From Flavobacterium sp. BFFFF1 (lineage in GTDB: Bacteria; Bacteroidota; Bacteroidia; Flavobacteriales; Flavobacteriaceae): a stretch of DNA of 64,000 bases. Positions 36,941 through 46,478 of this stretch are shown piece after piece. The position numbers and the translations under genes were made by a program. Position 1 is the first letter of the stretch; each line of letters starts with the position of its first letter. The notes below the pieces were generated by a model, which saw only the letters and a list, made by a program, of their open reading frames with translations, did no database searches and was not told where the DNA came from. The stretch is taken from the NCBI RefSeq assembly GCF_002256285.1, contig NZ_NKJE01000009.1, positions 67,118 to 131,117 of the forward strand, written 5' to 3'.

Positions 36941-37745
36941 TTTTTAATCTTTTTTTGGCCTGTCTGTCGGCAATAAATATACTGATTTCGTATAAAGCAA
37001 GGATTGGAATGGACACAATTACCTGGCTTGGGATATCCGGTGGGGTAACGATGGCGGCAATAATCAGGATGATGACAATGGCGATTTTTCGGTATTTTCT
37101 CAAGAAATCACCAGTAACAATGCCAAACTTCGACAGGAAGTAAATGATGATTGGGATTTCAAATACGATTCCCGAGGCAATGACCGATGTCTTGACCATC
37201 GAAATGTACGAATCTACTATGAAAATATTCTTGATCTTGTCACTCGCGATAAAGGTTCCGAAGAAATTCACAGAAAGCGGGATGATAATAAAGTAGCCGA
37301 ATAAAGCGCCCAGAAAAAAGAGAAACGACGAGATGACTACGAAGGAAGCAGCACTTTTGCGTTCCTTCTCATACAGCGCCGGACTGATAAATTTCCACAA
37401 TTCCCATAAGATGTAAGGGATAGCAAGTACAAAGCCTGAAGTAATGCACGTCCAGAGGAAAATCGAGAATTGTCCTCCGACTTCCGTATTTTGTATGATA
37501 AAGTCGAAACTTGTGGAGCAGGCCGTGGTCGAGTCGAGTCCGAGGCTTTGGATCAAATGGCAATACCATTGGTAAACAATAAAATCAGGCTCCGATGGCC
37601 CGAAAATAATGGTGTTAAAAATATAGTCAATAAAAAAGTAGGATACGGAAGCCAGGATCAGGATGGCCACCGTGCTTCGGATCAGCATCCACCTTAAATC
37701 TTCCAGATGGTCCATGAAGGACATTTGGTCTTTACGCTTCGCCAT
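36924..37745 (-). CDS. tatC: Sec-independent protein translocase subunit TatC
   Basis: The 273-residue polytopic core of the twin-arginine translocase, which recognises folded precursors with RR signal peptides. The N-terminus shows MSFMDHLEDLRWMLIRS, the conserved cytoplasmic E/LR element, and six hydrophobic segments follow, with SPALYEKERKSAA in the first cytoplasmic loop and PPDIPSQ before the last. An insertion between segments 1 and 2 (about 45-80) is longer than in E. coli. TatA/B are not nearby. The ATG shares one base with the kdsD stop (TAATG), so translation is coupled. Confidence 0.94.
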   Translation of the reverse strand: MAKRKDQMSFMDHLEDLRWMLIRSTVAILILASVSYFFIDYIFNTIIFGPSEPDFIVYQWYCHLIQSLGLDSTTACSTSFDFIIQNTEVGGQFSIFLWTCITSGFVLAIPYILWELWKFISPALYEKERKSAASFVVISSFLFFLGALFGYFIIIPLSVNFFGTFIASDKIKNIFIVDSYISMVKTSVIASGIVFEIPIIIYFLSKFGIVTGDFLRKYRKIAIVIILIIAAIVTPPDIPSQVIVSIPILALYEISIFIADRQAKKRLKNEQSS

Positions 37746-38710
37746 TATACAATGCCTTCTTTTAAGATGTCATGCAAATGGATAATGCCTTTATATTCGT
37801 TATGCTCCGCTACTACAAGCTGCGTAATTGAGAAATCTTCCATAATGTTTAATGCATCCATCGCCATATCCGATGGCTTTATCATTTTCGGGTTTTTTGT
37901 CATAATATCTTTGGCGGTTAACCCTGCAATCGTGTCCGTATCATTCAGCATTCTCCTGATGTCTCCATCGGTAATGATGCCGATCACTTTGTTGTCTTCA
38001 ATCACTGCAGTGACACCTAATCTTTTTTCTGATATCTCAAATATAACTTTTTTTACCGAAGCATCCGGCGTTACCATCGGCTTATGGCTATCTTCTAACA
38101 TATCTTTAACACGCAGCAGTAATTTCTTACCCAATGCACCGCCTGGATGGTATTTCGCAAAATCCTCACTTTTGAATCCGCGTAGTTCCATCAGACATAC
38201 GGCAAGCGCGTCACCCATAACGAGTTGCGCGGTCGTACTATTGGTCGGGGCGAGGTTCAGCGGACAGGCTTCTGTTTCCACTGTGGTGTCGAGGATATAA
38301 TCGGCGCCTTTTGCCAAAAATGAGTTGATGTTTCCGGTCATTGCAATTAAAGTGTTGCCAAACCTTTTTAGGATGGGTACAAGAACTTTGATCTCCGGGC
38401 TGTTTCCACTTTTGGAAATGCAAATCACAACGTCTCCCGGCTGTACCATTCCAAGGTCGCCATGGATGGCTTCAGAAGCGTGCAGGAATAATGAAGGCGT
38501 GCCGGTCGAATTCATTGTGGCAACAATTTTTTGCGCAATAATGGCGCTCTTGCCGATTCCTGTGACAACAAGTCTGCCTTTGGCATTGTAAATGAGTTCA
38601 ACTGTTTTTGGAAAGTGCTCGGTAAGTAACCCTTCAAGTTGCGCTATCGCCTGACTCTCAGACAGAATGGTTTCACGTGCAACGGCAAGAATATCATGGT
38701 TTGTCGTCAA
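37745..38710 (-). CDS. kdsD: D-arabinose-5-phosphate isomerase (KpsF/GutQ family)
   Basis: Interconverts ribulose-5-phosphate and arabinose-5-phosphate, the first step of Kdo synthesis for LPS. The 321-residue protein has a SIS sugar isomerase domain (about 35-175; VVTGIGKSAIIAQKIVATM, SGNSPEI, TDTVE-like cores) and a CBS pair (about 205-320; VIGIITDGDIRRML, FSITQLVV, YKGIIHLHDILKEG). Domain order and length are those of KdsD/KpsF. Divergent from recQ; first gene of the kdsD-tatC-AhpD-like cluster. A role in capsule Kdo cannot be separated from the LPS role. Confidence 0.92.
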   Translation of the reverse strand: MTTNHDILAVARETILSESQAIAQLEGLLTEHFPKTVELIYNAKGRLVVTGIGKSAIIAQKIVATMNSTGTPSLFLHASEAIHGDLGMVQPGDVVICISKSGNSPEIKVLVPILKRFGNTLIAMTGNINSFLAKGADYILDTTVETEACPLNLAPTNSTTAQLVMGDALAVCLMELRGFKSEDFAKYHPGGALGKKLLLRVKDMLEDSHKPMVTPDASVKKVIFEISEKRLGVTAVIEDNKVIGIITDGDIRRMLNDTDTIAGLTAKDIMTKNPKMIKPSDMAMDALNIMEDFSITQLVVAEHNEYKGIIHLHDILKEGIV

Positions 38711-38796
38711 AACAGAAATAGTATAAAGTTTGTAAGTATTAAAGAAAGTTCCTATCTTTAGATTTGCAAATTTACGTAAATTCCCTTAAGTAAAGA

Positions 38797-40992
38797 ATGA
38801 ATTCAGACGAAATCGATATCTACAAAGAATTAAAAAAGTATTTTGGTTTCAGCCAATTTAAAGGCCTGCAGGAAAAAGTCATCAGTAGCATTATAGTCGG
38901 AAATAACACTTTCGTCATCATGCCTACGGGCGGCGGAAAGTCACTTTGTTACCAATTGCCTGCATTGATTAAAGAAGGTACTGCGATTGTGGTGTCCCCA
39001 TTGATTGCACTGATGAAAAATCAGGTCGATGCGATCCGAAGCCTGTCTTCTGAATCTGGTGTAGCACACGTGCTGAACTCTTCGTTGAATAAGACTGAAA
39101 TCAGTCAGGTAAAAAAAGACATCACTTCGGGAATCACTAAATTGCTTTATGTTGCGCCTGAATCGCTTACGAAGGAAGAATATGTTACGTTTCTCAAAAC
39201 CGTGCCACTCTCATTTGTGGCGATTGATGAAGCACACTGTATTTCTGAATGGGGCCACGATTTTCGGCCTGAATACCGCAACTTAAGGCACATTATTAAA
39301 CAATTGGGTGACGTACCCATCATAGGGCTTACCGCTACGGCAACACCGAAGGTTCAGGAAGACATCCTGAAAAACCTTGATATGGTGAATGCCAATACGT
39401 TTAAGGCGTCGTTTAACCGTCCGAACCTATTTTATGAGGTACGTCCAAAGACGAAAAATGTCGAAGCAGACATCATCCGTTTCATCAAGCAGAATAAAGG
39501 AAAATCGGGTATTATTTATTGCCTGAGCCGCAAGAAAGTGGAGGCGATTGCCGATGTGCTGAAGGTCAACGGCATCAGTGCAGTGCCGTACCATGCCGGG
39601 CTCGATGCAAAAACCCGCGCCAAACACCAGGATATGTTTCTGATGGAGGATGTAGAGGTTGTGGTCGCAACGATCGCGTTCGGGATGGGAATTGACAAGC
39701 CCGACGTGCGTTTTGTCATCCACCACGACATCCCAAAATCGCTGGAAAGCTACTACCAGGAGACGGGTCGTGCCGGCCGTGATGGTGGTGAAGGACACTG
39801 CATCGCTTATTATTCATATAAGGATGTGGAAAAACTTGAAAAATTCATGTCTGGGAAGCCTGTTGCCGAGCAGGAAATCGGTTTTGCACTTTTACAGGAA
39901 GTGGTCGCTTATGCAGAAACCTCGATGTCAAGGCGTAAATTCCTGTTGCATTATTTCGGAGAGGAATTCGACGGCGAAACCGGAGAAGGGGCAGATATGG
40001 ATGACAATGTCCGCAACCCGAAAACGAAAGTGGAAGCGAAAGATCAGGTGGTCCAACTGTTGAAGGTAGTTCGGGATACGAAACATCTATACAAATCAAA
40101 AGAGATTATTTTTACGCTGATTGGTAAAATCAATGCGATGATCAAAGCGCACCGAACTGATACGCAAAGCTTTTTTGGAGCCGGGCAAACGTTCGATGAG
40201 CGTTATTGGATGGCGTTGATCCGTCAGGTTTTGGTTGATGGCTACCTGTCAAAGGATATTGAAACCTATGGCATTTTGAAGATTACCGAGAAAGGCCTTG
40301 ATTTTCTGGACAATCCGCATTCGTTTATGATGTCTGAAGACCATGAATACAGTGAGGCGGAAGATGATGCGATTGTAACCGCTGCGAAATCTACCGGTAC
40401 AGCCGATGAGGCGCTTATGGGTATGCTTCGGGATTTGCGTAAGAAAGTGGCGAAGAAATTGGGTGTGCCGCCATTCGTGGTGTTCCAGGATCCTTCTCTG
40501 GAGGATATGGCACTAAAATATCCGATTACACTCGAAGAATTGGGCAACGTGCATGGGGTAGGTGAGGGCAAAGCCAAAAAATATGGTAAGGATTTTATCG
40601 AACTCATCAGCCGTTATGTGGACGACAATGACATTATACGTCCAGATGACCTCGTCGTGAAGTCTACCGGGGCCAATTCGGCGAATAAGTTGTACATCAT
40701 CCAGAATATCGACCGCAAACTGCCGCTTGATGATATCGCATCGGCGAAAGGGCTCACGATGGACACCCTGATCAAGGAAATGGAACAGATTGTATATTCA
40801 GGAACCAAACTCAACATCAAGTATTGGATTGACGAGATGCTCGACGATGAGCAGCAGGAGGAAATCCACGACTATTTCATGGAATCAGAAACAGATAAGA
40901 TTGAAGATGCCCTGAAAGAATTTGATGGCGATTATGATATCGACGAATTAAGGCTGATGCGGATTAAGTTTATCAGTGAAGTAGCCAATTAA
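38797..40992 (+). CDS. recQ: ATP-dependent DNA helicase RecQ
   Basis: A 3'-5' helicase for recombination and fork repair. The 731-residue protein has helicase motifs FGFSQFKGLQ (motif 0), TGGGKSLCYQLP (I), DEAHCISEWGHDFRP (II/aromatic loop), GLTATAT (III) and QETGRAGRDG (VI), then the zinc/RQC region (about 350-510; note only part of the usual four cysteines is visible) and an HRDC domain (about 535-610, PFVVFQDPSLEDMA). The last 120 residues form an acidic extension. A TAGATTTG or TATCTTTA box at 38753-38766 is a plausible -7 promoter element. Confidence 0.94.
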   Translation: MNSDEIDIYKELKKYFGFSQFKGLQEKVISSIIVGNNTFVIMPTGGGKSLCYQLPALIKEGTAIVVSPLIALMKNQVDAIRSLSSESGVAHVLNSSLNKTEISQVKKDITSGITKLLYVAPESLTKEEYVTFLKTVPLSFVAIDEAHCISEWGHDFRPEYRNLRHIIKQLGDVPIIGLTATATPKVQEDILKNLDMVNANTFKASFNRPNLFYEVRPKTKNVEADIIRFIKQNKGKSGIIYCLSRKKVEAIADVLKVNGISAVPYHAGLDAKTRAKHQDMFLMEDVEVVVATIAFGMGIDKPDVRFVIHHDIPKSLESYYQETGRAGRDGGEGHCIAYYSYKDVEKLEKFMSGKPVAEQEIGFALLQEVVAYAETSMSRRKFLLHYFGEEFDGETGEGADMDDNVRNPKTKVEAKDQVVQLLKVVRDTKHLYKSKEIIFTLIGKINAMIKAHRTDTQSFFGAGQTFDERYWMALIRQVLVDGYLSKDIETYGILKITEKGLDFLDNPHSFMMSEDHEYSEAEDDAIVTAAKSTGTADEALMGMLRDLRKKVAKKLGVPPFVVFQDPSLEDMALKYPITLEELGNVHGVGEGKAKKYGKDFIELISRYVDDNDIIRPDDLVVKSTGANSANKLYIIQNIDRKLPLDDIASAKGLTMDTLIKEMEQIVYSGTKLNIKYWIDEMLDDEQQEEIHDYFMESETDKIEDALKEFDGDYDIDELRLMRIKFISEVAN

Positions 40993-40995
40993 TTG

Positions 40996-41076
40996 GCGAA
41001 TGAGTCAATTGGCAAATTAGCGAATTGATTCGTTTTGCAAAATTTACACGAACTCTCGATTTTTGGACTCATTCGC
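40996..41076. repeat. Intergenic inverted repeat after recQ
   Basis: A perfect 11-base inverted repeat, GCGAATGAGTC at 40996-41006 and GACTCATTCGC at 41066-41076, separated by 59 bases that include further GCGAAT/TTAGCG fragments. It fills the gap between the convergent recQ and a small gene. There is no T-run, so a rho-independent terminator is not evident; it may be a short palindromic repeat. Confidence 0.5.
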
Positions 41077-41091
41077 TAATTATCACATTTG

Positions 41092-41328
41092 CTAATCCGC
41101 TAATTCCCCTCTGTGCGGCTTCAACGCGTCCCTTACTGCAATCATATTTTCGTCGGTGACTACCATGTAAGCAATCGCATGCATTTCGCCGAAAATTTCA
41201 AATCCAGTAATGTTCAGCGGCAGCTTTTCCGCAATGATGTATTCCTTTAGGTGGATTTCATGGTGCTCAGCGGTCTTTGCTGATGCGGGTCCGCGGAAAT
41301 CCCAAATGAGTTTTATTTTTCTTGACAT
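41092..41328 (-). CDS. Small conserved-looking hypothetical protein
   Basis: A 78-residue protein, MSRKIKLIWDFRG at the start, containing AKTAEHHEIHLKEYI and GFEIFGEMHAIAYMVV, ending PHRGELAD. Composition and codon use look like a real gene, and no overlapping better candidate exists. No signal peptide, membrane segment or known motif. The histidine-rich AEHHEIHL could bind metal, but that is speculation. Alone in its orientation between recQ and the DUF2891 gene. I do not recognise its family. Confidence 0.65.
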   Translation of the reverse strand: MSRKIKLIWDFRGPASAKTAEHHEIHLKEYIIAEKLPLNITGFEIFGEMHAIAYMVVTDENMIAVRDALKPHRGELAD

Positions 41329-41410
41329 TTTTGGAAATTGGAAAGTGGCAAAGTTATCCCGAAGCTTCGGGATTGCAAAGTGAAATTCGTATTTTTACGA
41401 AAACAATTCC

Positions 41411-42469
41411 ATGAAGCATGTTATTTTCATTGCGTTGCTGCTTTCTAAGGTGACTTTCTCACAAGAACTCACCTTACAGCAGGCGAACCACCTTGCCACC
41501 CTACCGATTAAATGCCTGCAGCAGGAATACCCAAACAAGCTGGGGCAAATGTTGATTGATTCCATCGAAATAAAATCGCCGAGGGAATTGCATCCGTCAT
41601 TCTACGGTTGCTTTGACTGGCATTCTTCTGTACATGGGCATTGGAGTTTGGTGTATCTGCTAAAGCATTTTCCGGAATTGGATAAAAGAGACGAAATCAT
41701 CAGCAAATTAAAGGTTAACCTTTCGAAGGAGAACATCCAAAAGGAGGTCGACTACCTTTCAAAAAACCATGAAAAGTCGTTTGAACGCACCTATGGCTGG
41801 GCCTGGGTGCTGAAACTGCAGTTGGAACTCGAAACGTTTGATGCGCCGTTTGCGAAGGAAATTGCGGTAAACCTTAAGCCTCTTTCAGACCTGGTGGTGC
41901 AACGGTATACTGAGTTTTTACCGAAACTATTGTATCCCATCCGCATGGGCATGCATCCGAATACGGCATTTGGACTGACCTTGGCGTGGGATTATGCGGT
42001 ATTTTCGAAGAATACGGATTTCCAGAAAGTGATTCATGACAATGCCGTACGGCTTTTTAGTGCTGATGCCGATTGTCCTTTTAACTGGGAGCCCAGCGGC
42101 ACCGACTTCCTGTCACCGTGTTTTGAGGAAATGGCAATCATGCAAAGGGTGCTGCCTTCAACCGATTTTCTGAAATGGCTAAAAAAGTTTGCACCACAGT
42201 TGTTCAAAAAGCAATTTGATTGGGCACCGGCGAAAGTCTCTGACCGAACCGACGGCCACCTCGTACATCTCGACGGACTCAACTTTAGCCGGGCGTGGAA
42301 TTTATACCATTTGATCAGCCAATATCCTAAACAATTTCAGCACCTGAAGGCATTGGCTGATAAACATATGGCGTTTTCCCTGCCTTCCGTCGTTGATGGT
42401 AATTATGAAGGCGAGCACTGGCTGGCGACATTTGCGCTGTATGCATTTGAAGAGATGGGAAGACAGTAG
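41411..42469 (+). CDS. DUF2891 family secreted protein
   Basis: A 352-residue protein with a probable signal peptide (1-18, ending VTFSQ). It matches the DUF2891 family: LHPSFYGCFDWHSSVHGHWSLVYLL, YGWAWVLKLQLEL, MHPNTAFGLTLAWDYA, CPFNWEPSGTDFLSPC and EGEHWLATFALYA. The repeating helical pattern with conserved Trp, His and Asp suggests an alpha/alpha-barrel, possibly a glycan-active enzyme, but the family's function is not established. Stands alone on the plus strand. Confidence 0.82.
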   Translation: MKHVIFIALLLSKVTFSQELTLQQANHLATLPIKCLQQEYPNKLGQMLIDSIEIKSPRELHPSFYGCFDWHSSVHGHWSLVYLLKHFPELDKRDEIISKLKVNLSKENIQKEVDYLSKNHEKSFERTYGWAWVLKLQLELETFDAPFAKEIAVNLKPLSDLVVQRYTEFLPKLLYPIRMGMHPNTAFGLTLAWDYAVFSKNTDFQKVIHDNAVRLFSADADCPFNWEPSGTDFLSPCFEEMAIMQRVLPSTDFLKWLKKFAPQLFKKQFDWAPAKVSDRTDGHLVHLDGLNFSRAWNLYHLISQYPKQFQHLKALADKHMAFSLPSVVDGNYEGEHWLATFALYAFEEMGRQ

Positions 42470-42747
42470 GCAGTTTAGACCACAACCAACTTTAGTTTGC
42501 CTGCCGTCACCGAATGCAATCTTAACGCTTATGCTTCCAGATACGGTATTAAAAAGCGGGGCGATTTTACTAGCACTCGAATTAACTGGGTAGACATTCG
42601 CCGTAAGAAATAGGTCTCAAATCATAATCTGAGGCGATGGCGTACCATACTTGTTCCATCTTTGCTTCAGCCTGTCAGGAGCAAAAGCCGTTTTCGATGG
42701 TTTATGTTTTGCAAACAGGAATTCAGTCCTTTTTCAAAACCAAACAA

Positions 42748-43104
42748 ATGAAAAAAACAGCAGTCTTATTTTTAACAGTTGTAGGCCTTTTGGCATCGTG
42801 CAAAACGACCGGCACAATGGCGGCAATCCAACCGAAGTCTGGCACCATGGAGTTGCCCGCGCAAGGCGAGTTCCGCACATGGAAAGGCCTGATACACCCT
42901 TCGTTTAAAGTGACACTCAGCAATTCCTCGGCTACACAGTCGTGCGAAGTGTACAAGGTTACGGAAAATGGTAAAGAGAAATGGGTGTCGCCTTCGCTCA
43001 AAGCCGCGCAGACGATGACCGTTACTGTTCCTTCGAACGGACATTTGTTCTTTAAAAATTTCAATAACAATGTATTGAAGATCAACTACCAGGTCGAAGA
43101 ATAG
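42748..43104 (+). CDS. Small lipoprotein
   Basis: A 118-residue lipoprotein: signal peptide with lipobox LLASC, cysteine at residue 17. ATG 42748 is used because the signal peptide begins there, although the frame is open upstream to about 42637. The mature part (TMAAIQPKSGTMELPAQG, then GLIHPSFKVTLSNSSATQSCEVYKV) is beta-rich with one further cysteine. No known domain. The 278 bases upstream (42470-42747) hold no recognisable gene. Confidence 0.72.
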   Translation: MKKTAVLFLTVVGLLASCKTTGTMAAIQPKSGTMELPAQGEFRTWKGLIHPSFKVTLSNSSATQSCEVYKVTENGKEKWVSPSLKAAQTMTVTVPSNGHLFFKNFNNNVLKINYQVEE

Positions 43105-43228
43105 GTGCGGTTTCGATGCAGTAGCCGCTTGTTCTTTTTTGTAAAAGAGTAAGAATTTTTACATAAGTTTGTTTGGCTTGGGTATTGCCGTCGCGCATGT
43201 CGTTAGCCTGCCTTTAAACCTTACTACG

Positions 43229-43885
43229 ATGGATGCTTCACTCTTTAATTTGTTCCTGTTGATTCACATTGCAGGAGGGACGTTGGGCCTTCTTGCAGGA
43301 ACGTATATCATGATTGCGAAGAAGGGCGACCGTATGCACAAGCGGGTAGGGAAAATATTTTCCATAAGCATGCTCGGCGCCGGAATCTGCTCGCTGGTAC
43401 TGGCGACGATGCACCGCAACGATTTTTTGTTTGTCGTAGGAATCTTCACCATATATATGGCAGGGACCGGTTGGCGTTACTTATACCTCCGGAATATTGC
43501 CAAAGGCCAGAAGCCGTTCCCGGTTGACTGGCTGCTAATGGGTTTTATGCTGTTGGGCAACATTGGATTTGTCGCAATGGGCATCCTGAGTGTGCTGGAT
43601 AAAGAGTATTTCGGTGCGATTATCTTTATTTTTGCGTGGCGTGGCATCGGCTTTGTCGTGCAGGATTATAAAGCCTACCGCGGGCATATCACTGTAAAAA
43701 ATTACTGGCTTGTCTTCCACCTGCAAAGGATGACCGGTGCTTATATTGCTTCGTTAACAGCGTTTGCGGTTGTTAACGCGCCAAACAGGCTTTCCTTTTT
43801 GCCCTGGCTCTTGCCGGCTGCTATTTTTGTGCCTTTGATTGTGAGGTGGACGCGAAAGTATCGGATGAAAGCGGTGAATCAGTGA
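43229..43885 (+). CDS. DUF2306-like membrane protein
   Basis: A 218-residue polytopic protein with about seven hydrophobic segments. The conserved pieces are LIHIAGGTLGLLAGTY, GDRMHKRVGKIF, a RYLYLRN stretch and KNYWLVFHLQRMTGAYIA; histidines in helices 1 and near the last pair recall heme- or metal-binding membrane proteins, and the HIxxGxxxL...HxxxG layout resembles DUF2306. A TTG start at 43169 is possible but ATG 43229 places the first helix at the N-terminus. A clear terminator follows. Function unknown. Confidence 0.72.
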   Translation: MDASLFNLFLLIHIAGGTLGLLAGTYIMIAKKGDRMHKRVGKIFSISMLGAGICSLVLATMHRNDFLFVVGIFTIYMAGTGWRYLYLRNIAKGQKPFPVDWLLMGFMLLGNIGFVAMGILSVLDKEYFGAIIFIFAWRGIGFVVQDYKAYRGHITVKNYWLVFHLQRMTGAYIASLTAFAVVNAPNRLSFLPWLLPAAIFVPLIVRWTRKYRMKAVNQ

Positions 43886-43896
43886 TTCAGGCATCC

Positions 43897-43919
43897 AAAA
43901 ACGCCTTTTATGCGTTTTT
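43897..43919 (+). terminator. Rho-independent terminator after the DUF2306-like gene
   Basis: Hairpin AAAAACGC (43897-43904) and GCGTTTTT (43912-43919) with a 7-base loop; the T-run is part of the 3' arm. It ends the preceding plus-strand gene 11 bases after its stop codon and, by symmetry, may work in both directions. Confidence 0.7.
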
Positions 43920-44013
43920 ATCAGATTGAGTCATTTAATTGATAACTTTATCATCGGTAGTGAAAGGCATGCAAGGATTCACTTCTTTAATAACTTCGTA
44001 AAACAACCAAAAG

Positions 44014-44298
44014 ATGATCGAAAAAATATCCGAAGACGATTTGAGTCAGGCACTTGAATCACTAAAAGACTGGACTTATGAACAAAAATTCCTTTGCAGG
44101 AAATTTGTTTTTAAGGACCATATGCAGGCTTTTTCATTTCTTTCCAAAGTTGCGCTGATTGCGGAACGGTTAGACCACCATCCGAACTGGTCCGGGGTTT
44201 ATAATGAAGTAAAGATCCGGCTTAGTACGCACGATGCAGGCGATGTGACAAAAAAAGATATTCAGTTTGCGGTTGAAATAGAAAAGGCTTTAGTTTAA
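44014..44298 (+). CDS. phhB: 4a-hydroxytetrahydrobiopterin dehydratase (pterin-4a-carbinolamine dehydratase)
   Basis: Recycles the 4a-carbinolamine of tetrahydropterin made by phenylalanine hydroxylase-type enzymes. The 94-residue protein has the complete family core: KFVFKDHMQAFSFLSKVALIAE, LDHHPNWSGVYNEVKIRL with the catalytic histidines, and STHDAGDVTKKDIQFA (the usual STHdaGGlT reads DAGD here). Length is standard. No phenylalanine hydroxylase gene is next to it. Stands alone, downstream of a terminator. Confidence 0.92.
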   Translation: MIEKISEDDLSQALESLKDWTYEQKFLCRKFVFKDHMQAFSFLSKVALIAERLDHHPNWSGVYNEVKIRLSTHDAGDVTKKDIQFAVEIEKALV

Positions 44299-44484
44299 GT
44301 ATACAAATGGTCTGTGGCAGGCATCAACGGCGTTGCGGCATTAGGAATCAGGTTGCCTGTTGCTGTTATTCAAATTGACGTCGGATAGAAAATTAAATTA
44401 CTTTTCGTAGCTTCGTACGGCATGTTATCGCCGATTCCCACGCCGATTCCCAGGGCAATAAACTTCAAACCAAACTGAAACAAA

Positions 44485-44733
44485 ATGAAAAAAGAAGATT
44501 TTACGCAGTTGTCTACGGACGAATTAATCAAGAAGAAAAAGACGGTTTCGGTCGTGACGGGTACGTTAGCCGGGATGCAGATTGCATTGCTTGGACTGGG
44601 CATCTGGATCACTATGCATCAGGGATTTACAGCACTTGTTGTGATTCCGGTGGCACTTTTGCCTATCCTGATCATGAATTTTAATATGATTGCCGATATT
44701 AAAAAGGAATTGGCGGCGCGGAACCTGAAGTAG
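44485..44733 (+). CDS. Small two-helix membrane protein
   Basis: An 82-residue protein: a charged N-terminus (MKKEDFTQLSTDELIKKKK), two hydrophobic segments (about 22-42 and 48-68) and a charged tail IADIKKELAARNLK. No cysteine or other catalytic residue. The layout is common among small Bacteroidetes membrane proteins without known function. Next to the COG2509 flavoprotein gene, 56 bases upstream of it. Confidence 0.7.
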   Translation: MKKEDFTQLSTDELIKKKKTVSVVTGTLAGMQIALLGLGIWITMHQGFTALVVIPVALLPILIMNFNMIADIKKELAARNLK

Positions 44734-44789
44734 GGACAGCGCTATGGCAATCGATACGGCGGCTCAGAATATTTCCCTAAATTTGCCGC

Positions 44790-46343
44790 ATGCCAAAAGA
44801 ACTGCTTATACAGGTGCCTCCTGAAACTGCTGCAAACCAACTGCTGCTGTTGGCCCATGTGTCGAAACTGATCCGTACCTCTGTGGCGGATATACAGCAC
44901 ATTACGATATTAAAACGGTCAATCGACGCACGGCAGAAGGCGATTAAGATCAACCTGAAAATCAATATCTTCTTTACGGGAGATGCCTTTACCCATGAAA
45001 AGCCTGAACTTCCGGAATACCCAAATGTGGCTCATGCAAAAGAAGTGATTGTAGTAGGCGCAGGCCCGGCGGGATTGTTTGCGGCATTGCAATTGATTGA
45101 ACTGGGATTAAAGCCGACTGTGGTCGAGCGCGGTAAGGATGTGCGCGGACGCCGGCGTGACCTGAAGGCAATCAACCGTGACCATATTGTCAATGAAGAC
45201 AGTAATTACTGTTTTGGCGAAGGCGGTGCAGGTACCTATTCTGACGGAAAATTATATACCCGGTCTAAAAAACGCGGCGATGTAGACCGCATCCTTCGGC
45301 TGCTTGTTGCTTTCGGCGCCACGGAAGACATACTCGTCGACGCGCATCCACACATTGGCACCAACAAGCTCCCACAAATCATCAGCGACATCCGCGAAAA
45401 AATTATCGAGTGCGGTGGCAAAGTCCTTTTTGAAACCAGGCTGACCGACATCCTCGTCAAAAATAATGAAGTGCAGGGAATTGTAACCCAAAACGGCGAT
45501 ACCATTTCGGCCAATAAACTGATCCTGGCTACGGGACATTCGGCGCGCGATATCTTCGAACTGCTTGACCGCAAAAAGATATTAATCGAAGCCAAACCAT
45601 TCGCTTTAGGCGTCCGTGCCGAACATCCGCAGGAATTGATTGATAAAATCCAATACAGCTGCGACTACCGTGGCGAGTTCCTGCCCCCGGCGCCGTATTC
45701 GATTGTGAAACAGGTAAACGGCCGCGGAATGTACTCTTTCTGTATGTGTCCCGGCGGTGTGATTGCGCCTTGTGCAACAAGTCCGGGAGAGGTAGTCACG
45801 AATGGCTGGTCACCGTCGAAGCGTGACCAAGCCACCGCAAATTCAGGGATTGTCATCGAGTTAAAACTCGAGGATTTCAAGCCATTTGCTAAATTCGGCG
45901 CGCTTGCCGGAATGGAATTCCAAAAAAGCATTGAGCAGAAAGCCTGGCATTCAGCAGGACAGACGCAAAAAGTACCCGCACAGCGTATGGTCGATTTTAG
46001 CCAACAGAAATTATCATCGGATATTCCGAAAACATCATACGTTCCCGGAACGACTTCGGTCGAACTCGGTCAGGTATTCCCGGGATTCCTGACACAGATC
46101 TTGCGAGAAGGATTCGTGGAATTCGGGAAGTCAATGAAAGGCTATTATACCAATGAAGCCATACTACACGCGCCCGAATCGCGTACATCGTCACCAGTCA
46201 GGATTCCACGTGATCCTGAAACGCTTGAACATCCTCAGATCAAAGGACTTTACCCTTGTGGAGAAGGCGCAGGTTTTGCCGGAGGGATTATTTCCGCAGC
46301 GATTGATGGGGAGAAATGTGCGTTGAAGATCGGAAGTTTGTAA
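44790..46343 (+). CDS. FAD-dependent oxidoreductase, COG2509 family
   Basis: A 517-residue flavoprotein. An N-terminal domain (1-80, IQVPPETAANQLLLL...LKRSIDARQK) is followed by the dinucleotide-binding VIVVGAGPAGLFAA (87-100), the family-typical RRRDLKAINRDHIVNEDSNYCFGEGGAGTYSDGKLYTR region, LATGHSARDIFELL, CMCPGGVIAPCATSPGEVVTNG and a C-terminal FAD end PCGEGAGFAGGIISAAIDG. COG2509 enzymes are uncharacterised dehydrogenases related to HI0933/GidA-type flavoproteins; substrate unknown. Full length. Confidence 0.88.
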   Translation: MPKELLIQVPPETAANQLLLLAHVSKLIRTSVADIQHITILKRSIDARQKAIKINLKINIFFTGDAFTHEKPELPEYPNVAHAKEVIVVGAGPAGLFAALQLIELGLKPTVVERGKDVRGRRRDLKAINRDHIVNEDSNYCFGEGGAGTYSDGKLYTRSKKRGDVDRILRLLVAFGATEDILVDAHPHIGTNKLPQIISDIREKIIECGGKVLFETRLTDILVKNNEVQGIVTQNGDTISANKLILATGHSARDIFELLDRKKILIEAKPFALGVRAEHPQELIDKIQYSCDYRGEFLPPAPYSIVKQVNGRGMYSFCMCPGGVIAPCATSPGEVVTNGWSPSKRDQATANSGIVIELKLEDFKPFAKFGALAGMEFQKSIEQKAWHSAGQTQKVPAQRMVDFSQQKLSSDIPKTSYVPGTTSVELGQVFPGFLTQILREGFVEFGKSMKGYYTNEAILHAPESRTSSPVRIPRDPETLEHPQIKGLYPCGEGAGFAGGIISAAIDGEKCALKIGSL

Positions 46344-46478
46344 GTTCGTGAGATCGTAAGTTCTTAAGCCAGGATAACTTCCGATCTTTTGAACTCCGGA
46401 TCTTTAAAACTTTATTTAAAAAAGTAGGGTGTTCCATTTCTGGGTTGTCTTAGTCTTAAACTCTTAAAAAAAATTGTT

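Noticed and set aside
37707..38300. Plus-strand open frame of 197 codons
   Set aside because: Lies opposite kdsD and is a shadow frame; composition (serine/isoleucine-rich) is that of an antisense reading.
44485..44733. Naming the small membrane protein a redox-active disulfide protein
   Set aside because: I recall similar proteins carrying that label, but this sequence has no cysteine at all, so the name cannot be supported.
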